Under the pieces are notes generated by a model. That model saw only the letters and a program-made list of their open reading frames with translations, was not told the DNA's origin and ran no database searches. Of a stretch of DNA of 64,000 nucleotides, positions 18,523-28,095 are shown piece by piece; the first letter of the stretch is position 1; each line of letters begins with the position of its first letter. Source of the DNA: Terrirhizobium terrae (GTDB taxonomy: Bacteria; Pseudomonadota; Alphaproteobacteria; Rhizobiales; Rhizobiaceae); the NCBI RefSeq assembly GCF_030323265.1, contig NZ_CP104992.1:1425501-1489500 (forward strand), written 5' to 3'. Position numbers and translations under genes: made by a program.

Positions 18523-20262
18523 CTAGCGCTGGATGGTTTCCGCGTTGATGCCGTCGCTCGCACTCGCGCCGGCCTTTATCAGCCCGCCTTCAAGTTCCGT
18601 CGTGATAGCTTGCTGCAGGCGCCACCAGGATATCCCGTTGCGGAAACCTTCATTGTTATCCGAGGCCTTGCTCTTCAGCTCGGAAAGCCGTTCACCGGCG
18701 ATGGGCGAGCTTAATTGTCCGAGAGCGGCTGTCCTCAGCGTCGCCACAAGCTGATCCGTCCCGTTGATCTGCTCGGCATACAACGAGGCTTCCGAATAAC
18801 GGCCGGCCCTGTAGGCATCGAGCGCCAGAACCAGCATGGCATCGGAGGGCATTGCCTCCATCGTGCGTCCCGCGCCATGGGCCATCGCCACGCCCGCATC
18901 CCTATAGCCGCCGAGATAGAGAAGGAAGGCGAGCTTTGCTGCAGCGTCTCCATTATACGGATTGAGCTCCATGGCACGATTTCCCGCCTGGAGGGCCGCA
19001 TCCATGTTGCCGCCCGCGAACTGGGCCGCCATGAGCGCGACCTGCGCCCGGTCGGACAAAGGCGTAACCGATACCGCGCCTTTGGCCAGTTCGAGCGATT
19101 TCCGCCGCACCCCGGCATCGTGCGCCGCATTCTTTCCGGCAAGCAGGACCCGCGCCAGCACGGCCGTCGCGTCGGGATCATCCGGTTTGATAGCCAGGCT
19201 TCTTTCCAGGCAATCCCGAACCCTGGCAAGGCGCGCCTGGCCGCCATCCTCCAGAACATGCTCCGCCCGCAGGACACAGCTATTGCCGAGAACGCCATCC
19301 GGATCTTCCTGGACCTCGATCGAATTGATGACGCCACGGGTTGAGGCGAAGCGGGATGCGAGCTGGCCGGCAATCTCCTCTCGTATTGAAGCCAAGCTCC
19401 TGCCGCTGGCGTCGACCGTTTCGAGGCCCGATTTGAGCACGACATTGGTTTCGCTGTCGGCAACCTGCCACCAGACGCTGCGATCATCCCCATTGCCATA
19501 ATACTTCATGTGAAGTTCGTAGCTTCTTCCGAGCTTCTTGCCGGCACCGGCGACGGGATAACCCGCCTTGGCCACGGTCAGCGTCGTAAACTGGGTGAGT
19601 GCCGTCATCAGCGTGTCGCGTATCTGGCTCGCCTCGCCCTCCATTCTGCCGTCGCTCGCCTCCATCAGCACGTAGACGACCGGTTTTTCGATGAAGGGCG
19701 GGGCGTGCGCAAACCAGGTGACGCCCGAGGTTACACCCGCAGCGAAAACAAGTGCCGCCACCGCGGCTGCACCGAGCCATAGGGAAGCAGAGCGCTGCTG
19801 CTTGCCCTCGGTGACGACGTCGGGCGCCAGATCGACCGGTTGCTCCAAGGCTGCCGTATCCGAATTGCCTGCGACGTCCTCTTCGGGGCGATGAGATACG
19901 AAGGTTGCCGGGAAGAGCGCGATATACATGCCTTTGGGAATGTAGACGGTGGCATTATCGACCGCCCCGAAAGCCTCATAATAGGCGTCGATTGCGGATC
20001 TCAGCCGGCTGATCTCAATGCGCACGATTGGGTCGGTCGAGGCGTCGAAGTCGCTGGACCTGCCCAGCACGTCGAGTGCAATCGCATAGGCCTTGACGCC
20101 ATCCTCGCTGCCGTTGAAACGGCATTCGGCCAGATATCTGAGAATATCCTTCTGCCGTTCCGTCACCCGAAAGCGCGCGTCCGCGAGCAGTCGCTCGAGC
20201 TCTTGCCGCGCTTCGTCCCTGGAAACTTCGCAGGCCTTCAAATCACGCAGTTCGGCAATCAT
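18523..20262 (-). CDS. Membrane-anchored winged-helix regulator with TPR periplasmic domain
   Basis: 579 residues. The N-terminal region (about 30-115) has the pattern FRVTERQKDILRYLAE, then DPIVRIEISRLRSAIDAYYEA and YIPKGMYIALF, typical of the winged-helix DNA-binding domain fused to TPR or cyclase modules in rhizobia. A single transmembrane helix lies near residues 155-180. The remaining ~400 residues form a periplasmic region, first a mixed domain and then TPR-like helical repeats (for example AVSVTPLSDRAQVALMAAQ). This is a one-component sensor architecture (ToxR/CadC-like topology). ATG 20262 has GGGGG upstream; ATG 20274 is possible. It is encoded in the middle of the motif-bearing cluster and is the best candidate for its regulator; that role is inference. 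Confidence 0.75.
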   Translation of the reverse strand: MIAELRDLKACEVSRDEARQELERLLADARFRVTERQKDILRYLAECRFNGSEDGVKAYAIALDVLGRSSDFDASTDPIVRIEISRLRSAIDAYYEAFGAVDNATVYIPKGMYIALFPATFVSHRPEEDVAGNSDTAALEQPVDLAPDVVTEGKQQRSASLWLGAAAVAALVFAAGVTSGVTWFAHAPPFIEKPVVYVLMEASDGRMEGEASQIRDTLMTALTQFTTLTVAKAGYPVAGAGKKLGRSYELHMKYYGNGDDRSVWWQVADSETNVVLKSGLETVDASGRSLASIREEIAGQLASRFASTRGVINSIEVQEDPDGVLGNSCVLRAEHVLEDGGQARLARVRDCLERSLAIKPDDPDATAVLARVLLAGKNAAHDAGVRRKSLELAKGAVSVTPLSDRAQVALMAAQFAGGNMDAALQAGNRAMELNPYNGDAAAKLAFLLYLGGYRDAGVAMAHGAGRTMEAMPSDAMLVLALDAYRAGRYSEASLYAEQINGTDQLVATLRTAALGQLSSPIAGERLSELKSKASDNNEGFRNGISWWRLQQAITTELEGGLIKAGASASDGINAETIQR

Positions 20263-20296
20263 GACTGCCCCCATACGCTGGCAGAAATTGATTAGA

Positions 20297-20308
20297 ACAT
20301 GATCATGT
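20297..20308. promoter_or_regulatory. 12-bp perfect palindrome upstream of the winged-helix regulator
   Basis: ACATGATCATGT, 35 bases before the regulator start at 20262, in an AT-richer stretch. It could be an operator for this gene or part of its promoter. It differs from the 17-bp motif. Confidence 0.35.
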
Positions 20309-20387
20309 ATCGCCTATTAAGCCGATGGTTGCAAGTAAGTTGCACCGGGATGGTGAGAACTTGTGTCCCTCGCGCAAACAGCACGCT

Positions 20388-20687
20388 TCAATCCGGGACG
20401 TTTCTGGATTGTTGGAGGACAAGCCGAACGATGTCGGTCTCGATCTCGCTACAGATGGTTTCGTATTCCAGAAGCCGGGAGGCATTGGCTTTCGAGCTTT
20501 CCTTCAACAGCCGCTCCGCAGCCAGGCTCGCCTCCTCATAGGCTTCACAAAGATCCTTCAGCATGGTCGATTTCGCGGCCAGAATCTGCAGCCGTCCGCG
20601 CATGGCGGGAAGCTTCAGCATCAGCCGCCAAAGGCCTCTCTGTGCAGTATCAGAGCCGCCACCGGCGGTGTCCCCGTGCTTTTCCAT
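20388..20687 (-). CDS. Small helical protein of unknown function, under motif copy 4
   Basis: 99 residues from ATG 20687 (CAGG four bases upstream); longer starts at 20732 (ATG) and 20759 (GTG) are possible. The C-terminal two thirds are rich in Leu, Glu and Ala with heptad-like spacing (CEAYEEASLAAERLLKESSK), suggesting a helical or coiled-coil protein without signal or transmembrane segment. I do not recognise the family. It lies downstream of motif copy 4 and 125 bases before the winged-helix regulator on the same strand, so the two may form one transcript. Confidence 0.5.
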   Translation of the reverse strand: MEKHGDTAGGGSDTAQRGLWRLMLKLPAMRGRLQILAAKSTMLKDLCEAYEEASLAAERLLKESSKANASRLLEYETICSEIETDIVRLVLQQSRNVPD

Positions 20688-20842
20688 CGACCTGCGTGCT
20701 CCCGTTGCGGTACCGTATTTAGTGATACCCATGGATGCGAAAGCATTTCGAACCTGCACATCACCCGTTCGGAAATCGCATCCGGTCCCGGTTTCGATGC
20801 GGCAGATGATCGGCGGATTATCCGCATGGCGGCGGTCTCGGG

Positions 20843-20859
20843 AAGTACGTTACTGTAAA
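20843..20859 (-). promoter_or_regulatory. Shared 17-bp motif, copy 4 (minus strand)
   Basis: Reads TTTACAGTAACGTACTT followed by CC on the minus strand, upstream of the small gene at 20388-20687. It pairs with copy 5: a 23-base sequence (20841-20863) recurs as a perfect inverted copy at 20897-20919 with 33 bases between, as expected for a divergent promoter region. Confidence 0.75.
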
Positions 20860-20900
20860 TGCGTTACCCACCTGCCTGCCGGCCGTCATTTACTCCCGCA

Positions 20901-20917
20901 TTTACAGTAACGTACTT
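20901..20917 (+). promoter_or_regulatory. Shared 17-bp motif, copy 5
   Basis: TTTACAGTAACGTACTT followed by CC, 54 bases upstream of the MscS-type channel start at 20972. Inverted partner of copy 4. Confidence 0.75.
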
Positions 20918-20971
20918 CCGCCCACGGCACGGACAATGAGTAGATGCACTCCTGTAAGAGGGAGCGTAAGC

Positions 20972-23026
20972 ATGTCGCTTGGGAATGCCGCATCAACATT
21001 CCTGATGCAGCCAGAGAATGAACGACACGCGGACGGTTGGCCGGCTGATATCGGACCGGGCTCATCCTATGCGGCCGCTAGGCTTTTCCAAACGATTGCC
21101 CTGGCGGCCCTCTTTGCATGCCTAAGTCTGGTGAATGGCGCCATTGCACAATCGCCGCCGCCCGACGGGCAGAAGATCGAGCGCCTTGTTGATCTGCTGC
21201 AGGATACGGATGTCCGGGCCTGGCTCGAAAGCCGCAAAGCCGAGGCTCCGCCAGTCGAAGCGGCTCCCGAAGCACGGCCAGGCATAGAGGCGTGGGAAGC
21301 CGGGCTTCGAGCGCGCCTCAGGGCCCTGATTACCGCGGTTCCCCAAATACCCGCGGGACTGTCGGAAGCTTCCGCAAGAGTTCGGCAGGATTCGGCGTCC
21401 CATGGCTATGGCCCTCTTTTTCTCATCTTCGCCGTACTGGTCGGCATCGGCCTGGCCGCCGAGTGGATCTATCGCAAGCGTCAGCAGCAGTCCGGAGGCG
21501 CCGCGAAGGCCGTCGTCTCCATCGGGGTCTTTACGCTGGTCGCGGCGATCGTCTTCTTTGCCATCGACTGGCCGCCACTGGCGCGCATAACGCTGCTCGC
21601 CTATCTCCTCGCCTTCATCGGCTACCGACTTGGCTCGGTCGCGATCGCACTCGTCGCACCGACAGAATTGCAGAGACGGGCGCGGCTTCTTCTGGCGGCA
21701 ACGGTCTTCGCTATCGCGACCACCGCGCTCGCACGACCTCTCGGGGTCACCCCAGCAGTGGCCGACGCTCTGGCCTATCTGTTTTCCGTGGTCATCCTGG
21801 CACTTGCCATCGAGGCGCTGTGGTCGACAAGCGAGCGGCCACGCCTGCAGAAGGTCGCGCTCACGCTCTTCATCGTCGCGGTCTGGCTGCTCTGGTGCCT
21901 GCAGCTCAGCGGACTGTTCTGGCTCGGTCTCTATGCGCTTCTTCTTCCAAGCATATTGCGTGCTGCTGGAAGGATCGCCACGTCATTCTCCTCCGCCGAG
22001 CCTCTAAGCCTGCGCAATGTCCTGATTGCCCGCGGCGCGCGCGCAATCGTTATCGTGCTCGCAGCCGCGTGGCTTGCAATCGTCTGGAGAATGACGCCTG
22101 AGGGCCTGGGCCACAGCGATCCGATCGTGACCGCCCTCTTCTACGGCCTGTTGAAGAGCGTCGTCGTCGTACTGGCCGCCGACCTCTGCTGGCACCTCGC
22201 CAGGGCCTGGATCGACGGCACCTTGAATGCAACGCCGGACGCGGCGACCGTTACGCCCGCCGAGGTGGCAAGACGAGCCCGCTACCGCACGCTGCTGCCG
22301 ATCCTGCGTAATGCGCTGGCGGTGATGATCGCCGTGATGACCGTGCTGATCGTGCTGGCCCAGATGGGCGTCGAGGTTGCGCCGCTGATCGCCGGCGCCG
22401 GCGTTTTCGGCGTCGCCCTCGGCTTCGGCTCCCAGACGCTGGTGAAGGACATCATCAGCGGCGTGTTCTACATGCTCGACGACGCCTTCCGCGTCGGCGA
22501 ATACATTCAGGCCAAGAACTACAAGGGCACTGTCGAAGGCTTCAGCTTGCGATCCGTCCGGCTGCGTCATCATCGCGGCCCGGTCTTCACCGTCCCCTTC
22601 GGCGAACTCGGCGCGGTCCAGAACATGAGCCGCGACTGGGGCGTGGTGAAGTTCCGCATCTCCGTCAGCCGTGCCGCCGATGTCGAGACGGTCCGCAAGC
22701 TCACCAAGAAGATCGGGGCTTCGATGCTGGAGGATCCGGAACTCGGCCCGCTCTTCATCGAGCCGCTGAAGATGAAGGGGATCGAGGAATTTGCCGATTA
22801 CGGGATGGTGCTGAGCTTCGGAATGACGCTGCGGCCATCACCGATGCAATCCTTCATCCGCCGGCGGGCCAACCTCCTGCTGCGCGAGGCATTCCTCGCC
22901 AACGGCATCGAGTTCGCCATGCCGAGCGTACAGGTCGACGCCGAGGAAAAGGCCGGCGGCGCCGCTGCTGCGACCGCCGCAAATCTGAGGACACAGCAAT
23001 TGAAGACTGCAGCCGTCGCGCCGTAG
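20972..23026 (+). CDS. MscS-family mechanosensitive channel with extended membrane domain
   Basis: 684 residues. Signal-like hydrophobic segment near residues 35-55 ending AIAQ, then a periplasmic helix-rich part, about ten transmembrane helices and a C-terminal MscS domain. The pore helix pattern is GAGVFGVALGFGSQTLVKD, followed by the beta domain (VGEYIQAKNYKGTVEGFSLR) and an alpha/beta tail. It resembles the large YbdG/YnaI-type channels. The start at ATG 20972 has AGGGAGCG eight bases upstream; ATG 20936 lies only 18 bases after the motif. It leads a three-gene unit with two outer-membrane proteins. Confidence 0.9.
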   Translation: MSLGNAASTFLMQPENERHADGWPADIGPGSSYAAARLFQTIALAALFACLSLVNGAIAQSPPPDGQKIERLVDLLQDTDVRAWLESRKAEAPPVEAAPEARPGIEAWEAGLRARLRALITAVPQIPAGLSEASARVRQDSASHGYGPLFLIFAVLVGIGLAAEWIYRKRQQQSGGAAKAVVSIGVFTLVAAIVFFAIDWPPLARITLLAYLLAFIGYRLGSVAIALVAPTELQRRARLLLAATVFAIATTALARPLGVTPAVADALAYLFSVVILALAIEALWSTSERPRLQKVALTLFIVAVWLLWCLQLSGLFWLGLYALLLPSILRAAGRIATSFSSAEPLSLRNVLIARGARAIVIVLAAAWLAIVWRMTPEGLGHSDPIVTALFYGLLKSVVVVLAADLCWHLARAWIDGTLNATPDAATVTPAEVARRARYRTLLPILRNALAVMIAVMTVLIVLAQMGVEVAPLIAGAGVFGVALGFGSQTLVKDIISGVFYMLDDAFRVGEYIQAKNYKGTVEGFSLRSVRLRHHRGPVFTVPFGELGAVQNMSRDWGVVKFRISVSRAADVETVRKLTKKIGASMLEDPELGPLFIEPLKMKGIEEFADYGMVLSFGMTLRPSPMQSFIRRRANLLLREAFLANGIEFAMPSVQVDAEEKAGGAAAATAANLRTQQLKTAAVAP

Positions 23027-23054
23027 CTGCGGGCAAACTCGAAGGGGCAAAACC

Positions 23055-23843
23055 ATGCCAGGCAAGATCAGATATGCAGCAGGACTGGTACCATTGTTCG
23101 TTCTGACATCGCCCGCTTTCGCGGCCGATGTCCTGCCCGTGCCGCTGCAGCAACCTGCGCCATCGGAGCCGGACAGGTGGCAGTTCTCCTTCGCCCCCTA
23201 TTTCTGGATGGCCGGGCTCGATGGAGACAGCCAGGTCTTCGGTCTCGGCGAGGTTCATGTCAGCCAGGATTTCAGCGACATCCTGCCGGATCTCGATTTC
23301 GGCCTGATGGCAGCGGGCGAAGCGCGCTATGGCCGGTTCAGCCTCTTTACCGACATGAGCTACGTCAAGGTGACGACTGAGTCCGCCACGCCGCGCGGCA
23401 TCATTGCCGATGACATCACAGTGCGGTCCGAAACTTTCACCGCATTGCTGGCCGGTGCCTACACAATCTACGAGGATGAAAAAGCTCACCTCGATGTGCT
23501 GGCCGGCGTGCGCTACTGGAATGTCGAAACGCGTATAACCCTGAGCGGCGGACTGATCGGCAGCCTGTCGGACAAAGACAGCGCCAGCTGGGTCGACGGG
23601 CTCGTCGGCTTCAAGGGCAACTATTCCTTCACCGACAAGATCTTCGTGACCGGCTGGGGAATGGTCGGCGGCGGCGGGGCGGATATCGACTGGGATGTGC
23701 TCGCCGGCCTCGGCTACCAGTTCAACGACACGTTTTCGGCCATCGCAGGCTACCGCGCCCAGGGCGTCGATTTCAGCGATGACGGGTTCACCTACGACAT
23801 GATCCAGCACGGTCCGATCATCGGCATGAACATCAAGTTCTAG
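23055..23843 (+). CDS. Outer-membrane beta-barrel protein
   Basis: 262 residues. Signal peptide with cleavage after AFAAD (about residue 24). The mature part has alternating aromatic and polar strands (FSFAPYFWMAGLDG, FSLFTDMSYVKV, VLAGVRYWNVETRI) and ends in a C-terminal phenylalanine (NIKF), the outer-membrane insertion signature. It lies 29 bases after the MscS gene. The function is unknown; similar proteins are annotated as outer-membrane proteins of unknown role. Confidence 0.75.
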   Translation: MPGKIRYAAGLVPLFVLTSPAFAADVLPVPLQQPAPSEPDRWQFSFAPYFWMAGLDGDSQVFGLGEVHVSQDFSDILPDLDFGLMAAGEARYGRFSLFTDMSYVKVTTESATPRGIIADDITVRSETFTALLAGAYTIYEDEKAHLDVLAGVRYWNVETRITLSGGLIGSLSDKDSASWVDGLVGFKGNYSFTDKIFVTGWGMVGGGGADIDWDVLAGLGYQFNDTFSAIAGYRAQGVDFSDDGFTYDMIQHGPIIGMNIKF

Positions 23844-23876
23844 CCTGCGATAGATCTCATCGGGAGGCAAGTCCGC

Positions 23877-24672
23877 ATGAAGCCAACCACAGTTCCCTCA
23901 ACGGCAGCCATGTTCCTGATGACCGGCATGTCCTGCGCTCTTGCACAGGATGCCGATCTGGCGAAGCAGCTCTCCAACCCCGTGGCATCGCTGATCAGCG
24001 TGCCATTTCAATTCAACTACGACAGCGGCTATGGCCCGCTCGATGGGCACAAATCCGTGCTGAACATCCAGCCCGTCATCCCGATCTCGATCAATGACGA
24101 CTGGAACGTGATTTCACGCACGATCATTCCGGTGGTCGGGCAGGACGACATTGCAGGCCCGAGCGGCAGCCAGTTCGGTCTCGGTGACGTGCTGCAGAGC
24201 TTCTTTCTCGCCCAAGCAACCGACGGCCGGCGGATTGATCTGGGGCGCCGGACCGGCTTTCCTTCTGCCCACCGCCACAGAACCGCTGCTCGGCGGAGAG
24301 AAGTTCGGCCTCGGTCCGACCATCGTGCTTCTGAAACAGGATCACGGTTTTACCTATGGCGCGCTGGCGAACCACATCTGGTCGGTTGCCGGCGACAGCG
24401 ATCGCGATGATATCAGCTCGACATTCCTGCAGCCGTTCGTGTCCTACACGACGCCAAACGCCTGGACCTTCACCCTCAACACCGAAAGCACCTATGACTG
24501 GAAGGGTGATGAGTGGTCCGTCCCGATCAATTTCTCCGTGGCGAAGCTGGTGAAGTTCGGCAAGCAGCCCGTCAGCTTCCAGCTCGGTGCGCGCTACTGG
24601 GCTGCGGCGCCGGATAACGGGCCGGAGGGCTGGGGCCTTCGTGCCGGCGTGACGCTGCTGTTTCCGAAGTGA
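23877..24672 (+). CDS. Outer-membrane transporter-like beta-barrel (frameshifted)
   Basis: About 265 residues. Signal peptide ending SCALAQD, then a beta-rich body resembling proteins often annotated as neuromedin U or transporter: PFQFNYDSGYGP, LNIQPVIPISINDDWNVISRTIIPV, GLGDVLQSFF, then SPKQPTAGGLIWGAGPAFL in another frame through LQLGARYW-type strands to the end. The break is in the TTCTTTCTCG run at 24201-24210, where one base too many or two too few destroys the frame. Third gene of the MscS unit. Confidence 0.7.
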
Positions 24673-24678
24673 AGCGGC

Positions 24679-26121
24679 CTATTGCCCACCGGATGGGGCG
24701 GCGGCATTGCGTTCGTCCATCCGATCGACCAGCAGCGAATAGGCGACGTAATATTTGTAGATGTTGCTGACATATTGGACGGTTTCGCGGCCGATGATCT
24801 CTGCTGCCGCGTTCTCCACGTTTCCGAACCAGACATTCGGATCGAGCCCCATCGATCTCGCCTTGTCGCGGAATTTCCGCAGATTGCCGGGTCCGGCATT
24901 ATAGGCGGCAAAGGCGAAAAGCTGCCGGTCGCGCGGCTGCAATCCGTCATCATCGATATAGGTGTCGATCAGGTGGCGCAGATATTTCGTACCCGCCTCG
25001 ACATTGCGGGCGGCATCCTTGTCGATCCCGCTGATGCCGATCGCCTTGTCCTTCGCCGTCGAAGGCAGCATCTGCATGATGCCGACGGCACCGCGCGGCG
25101 AGCGCCGCGACTGGTCCAGCTGCGATTCCTGATAGCCCTGCGCCATCAGCATCAGATAGTCGAACGAATATGTCCGGCCGTATTCCCGGAAGATGCCGAC
25201 AAGCGTGCGAAACCGTTCGACGTCATCCGGCGAATAGGCCCGTTTCACGATCTTGTCCTGGATGAAATATCGCTTCTTCAGGATGTTGCCGAAGGTCGTG
25301 CCGATCCGGTGACTGGCGATGAACGGGTCGAGCTCCGCCTTCAACTGCGGGCTGTCCTTGCGGATCGCCCAGGCGATCTGGCCCTGCGGGGAAATCACGA
25401 TGTCGTGCCGCACCTTCATGTCGGGAAACACATGCGACCAGATATCGCCCATATAGGCATCGACGACGGTGAAGGGCAAAAGCTCCGCATTGACCATTTC
25501 CATAAGATCCTCGTCTTCGAGGTTCTCATCGATGAGATTGATGACGATCTCGGGCTTTCCCGCCGCCGCAAATTGTTTGTTCATGGCCGCCAGATGTTCG
25601 TGAAAACTGCTCGACGCGCGGACAGCGATGCTCTTGCCAGAAAGGTCGTCGATGTCAGCGACCGGTGGACTGTCGGCTGACGCGACAAGGACTTCATCGG
25701 CCTTGTCATAGAGCGGCGCGGTGAAATCGACCAGCTTCAGCCGCTCCTCCGTGATCGTCAGGTTGGCCATGACGATATCGCCGAACCCATCGTTGAGTGC
25801 CGACAGCAGCTTGTCGCGCGGCGTCGGAACGAACACGAAGTGGATATGGTCGAGCTGCTTCTTGCGGCCCCTGTTGAGGTACTTTTCCAGTTCCAGCCCG
25901 AACTCGACGGCCGTGCCGAACTGGCGGCCTTTGTCGACGAAATAGATCGTCTTGCTGAAAGGGACGAGCACCCGCACGATGCGGCGCTCCTTCATGACAT
26001 CGAGATCGATGACATGCTTCTCGATGAGTTGCGGCGCTGAAGTCACTTCGGCAGCCGTCTGCGCCATCACGGGCGTTGCCAGCGTGATGAGCAGATAGAT
26101 CCAAGTCGTGAACCGTTTCAT
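24679..26121 (-). CDS. MltF-like lytic transglycosylase with solute-binding domain
   Basis: 480 residues. Signal peptide ending PVMAQT. Residues ~40-270 form a periplasmic solute-binding (SBP_bac_3) domain with the start RIVRVLVPFSKTIYFVDKGR. Residues ~310-450 form an SLT lytic transglycosylase domain with catalytic Glu in GYQESQLDQ and the motifs GAVGIMQMLPSTA and FAAYNAGPGN. Such proteins cleave the glycan strands of peptidoglycan. The gene follows the sulfatase by 117 bases on the same strand without its own copy of the motif, so it is likely the second gene of that transcript. Confidence 0.88.
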   Translation of the reverse strand: MKRFTTWIYLLITLATPVMAQTAAEVTSAPQLIEKHVIDLDVMKERRIVRVLVPFSKTIYFVDKGRQFGTAVEFGLELEKYLNRGRKKQLDHIHFVFVPTPRDKLLSALNDGFGDIVMANLTITEERLKLVDFTAPLYDKADEVLVASADSPPVADIDDLSGKSIAVRASSSFHEHLAAMNKQFAAAGKPEIVINLIDENLEDEDLMEMVNAELLPFTVVDAYMGDIWSHVFPDMKVRHDIVISPQGQIAWAIRKDSPQLKAELDPFIASHRIGTTFGNILKKRYFIQDKIVKRAYSPDDVERFRTLVGIFREYGRTYSFDYLMLMAQGYQESQLDQSRRSPRGAVGIMQMLPSTAKDKAIGISGIDKDAARNVEAGTKYLRHLIDTYIDDDGLQPRDRQLFAFAAYNAGPGNLRKFRDKARSMGLDPNVWFGNVENAAAEIIGRETVQYVSNIYKYYVAYSLLVDRMDERNAAAPSGGQ

Positions 26122-26238
26122 TGAAGACCCCGGAATTCGGCAGGGTATGCGGTCCACCCGCTCCTTCTGTCGGCTTTCGCAATAGGAAGATGCTGCCGCC
26201 GCAGAAGCCGTCGGGCATCCGCGGCGGCGGCAAGATGT

Positions 26239-27917
26239 TTAGCGCGGCGCCAGCCCTTCCAGCTCGTTCAGACGTTTCAAGGCCGCCTGCTGTCGGAGCA
26301 GACCATAGTTGATACCGCTGGCATTCAGTGTGCTGCCTTCCTGATAAGGGTATTGTTCGAAATCCGAGAAGAACTCCTTGATCTTCTGCTGGATCGGCAC
26401 GAGCAGCCACATGTTCCTAGCCAGGAATTCAATGGCACCGCCACCGTCCTCCATGCCGCGCTCATAGGGGTCCATACGCAGGTTCGAGATCATCGCCCAG
26501 CTCGGAACCTCGCGTGTCGCCGTCGCGATATTGCCATGGCTGGCGGTCGCGAAGGCAAGTTTCCAATCGTTCCAGCGGATGGCATTCAGGTTGCCGCCCT
26601 GATCGAAGTAATAGACAGAATCCCGCGGGCCGGTATCGACCTCACCTTTGAGGAGCGGCATGAGATCATAGCCGTCGAGATGGACCTTGAATGTCTTGGA
26701 ACCGGAGGTGAAGCCCGCCTTCATCTGTTCCTTCAAGTCGGTTAGGCCCGACGCGCTGGCAAAAGTCGGCATCCAGTCCATCAGCGTGACGGGATCGTTG
26801 ATCTCCCGTCCGGGCTCGACGACACCCGGCCAGCGGACCATCATGGGTATGCGGAAGCCGCCTTCCCATGTCGTGCCCTTTTCGCCATGGAACATCGTCA
26901 TGGCACCATCCGGCCAAAGGGCGATCTCGGCGCCGTTGTCCGTCGTGTAGAGAACGATCGTGTTGTCGGTGATGCCAAGCTCGTCCAACTGGTCGAGCAA
27001 CTGGCCGACATGGCCGTCATGCTCGACCATACCATCAGCATGGAGGCCTTTGCCGGTCTTGCCCATCGCATCCGGCGCGAGATGGGTGAAGACATGCATG
27101 CGGGTCGAGTTGAACCAGCAGAAAAACGGCTTGTCGGCCTTGGCCTGGCGGTCGATGAAATCCTTGGCAGCTGCCAGAAACTCCGAGTCAACGGTCTCCA
27201 TGCGCTTGGTGTTGAGCGCTCCGGTATCCTCGATCTTGCCGTCGGCGGTGGACTTGATGACGCCGCGGGGGCCGAACTGACGGCGGAAGGCCGGGTCCTT
27301 CGGATAGAAATAGCCTTCAGGCTCTTCCTCGGCATTCAGGTGATAGAGATTGCCGAAGAACTCGTCGAAACCATGCTTGGTCGGCAGATGCTGGTCCTGG
27401 TCGCCGAGGTGGTTTTTGCCGAACTGGCCCGTCGCATAGCCCCTCGCCTTCATCACGTCGGCGATTGTCGGCATCCAGTCCTGGATGCCATGGGGATCGC
27501 CCGGCATGCCGATGGTGAGCAACCCCGTGCGGAACGGCTCTTGGCCGAGAATGAAGGAGGCCCGGCCGGCCGTGCAGCTCTGCTGGCCGTAGGAATCCGT
27601 GAAGATCGCCCCTCTCTGGCGATACGGTCGATATTCGGCGTCCGATAGCCCATCAGGCCCATCGTGTAGGCACTGATCTGGGGGATGCCGATGTCATCGC
27701 CGAAGATGACGAGAATGTTCGGAGGCCGGTCTGCGCTGCCGCTCGGCGCAGGGGTGGCCGGCTGCGTCTGGGCGGCGACCTTGCTTCCGCCGGAAGCGAC
27801 CGCAACGCCGGCGATCGCGAGCGACGTTCCGCCAAGAAGAAGGTTGCGGCGGCTGACGGATGCCAGGCTTTCATCCTGCGTTGTTTCGTCCTGCGTTCCA
27901 ACTTCGAGGTTGCTCAT
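26239..27917 (-). CDS. Tat-exported type I sulfatase (frameshifted)
   Basis: About 559 residues after correction. Twin-arginine signal at SRRNLLLGG (residues 22-30). The metal site begins [10 protein letters not shown], and the formylglycine motif is CTAGR with Cys115, a C-x-A-x-R form of the sulfatase signature recognised by FGE. The frame breaks at 27609-27612: restoring one C (plus strand) gives [19 protein letters not shown] and joins the long downstream frame with [22 protein letters not shown] and YFDQGG. The ATG at 27917 has AGGAGA upstream. Hydrolyses sulfate esters in the periplasm; substrate unknown. Heads the unit under motif copy 6. Confidence 0.88.
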
Positions 27918-27989
27918 CACACGTCTCCTCTGTCCGCTTGGCCTTCGGTGGCAACGGAGGAGGATCTTGCATCGCGCAGGGACGTCAGG

Positions 27990-28006
27990 AAGTACGTTAC
28001 GGTAAA
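27990..28006 (-). promoter_or_regulatory. Shared 17-bp motif, copy 6 (minus strand)
   Basis: Reads TTTACCGTAACGTACTT followed by CC on the minus strand, 72 bases upstream of the sulfatase start. With copy 7 it forms a divergent pair: the 20-base sequence at 27990-28009 is repeated in inverted orientation at 28093-28112. Confidence 0.75.
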
Positions 28007-28095
28007 TCATCGAGGGTCAAGGCGTAAATGGAGGCGGCGCCGGCATCTCGCCGGCCGACTCCGCAACCGACAGGCATTAGGCATTAACGCTCTGA

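Noticed and set aside
26239..27917. Sulfatase as a pseudogene
   Set aside because: A single missing base in a homopolymer is the only defect, and the active-site motif is intact across the corrected frame. The same error type hits essential genes in the window.
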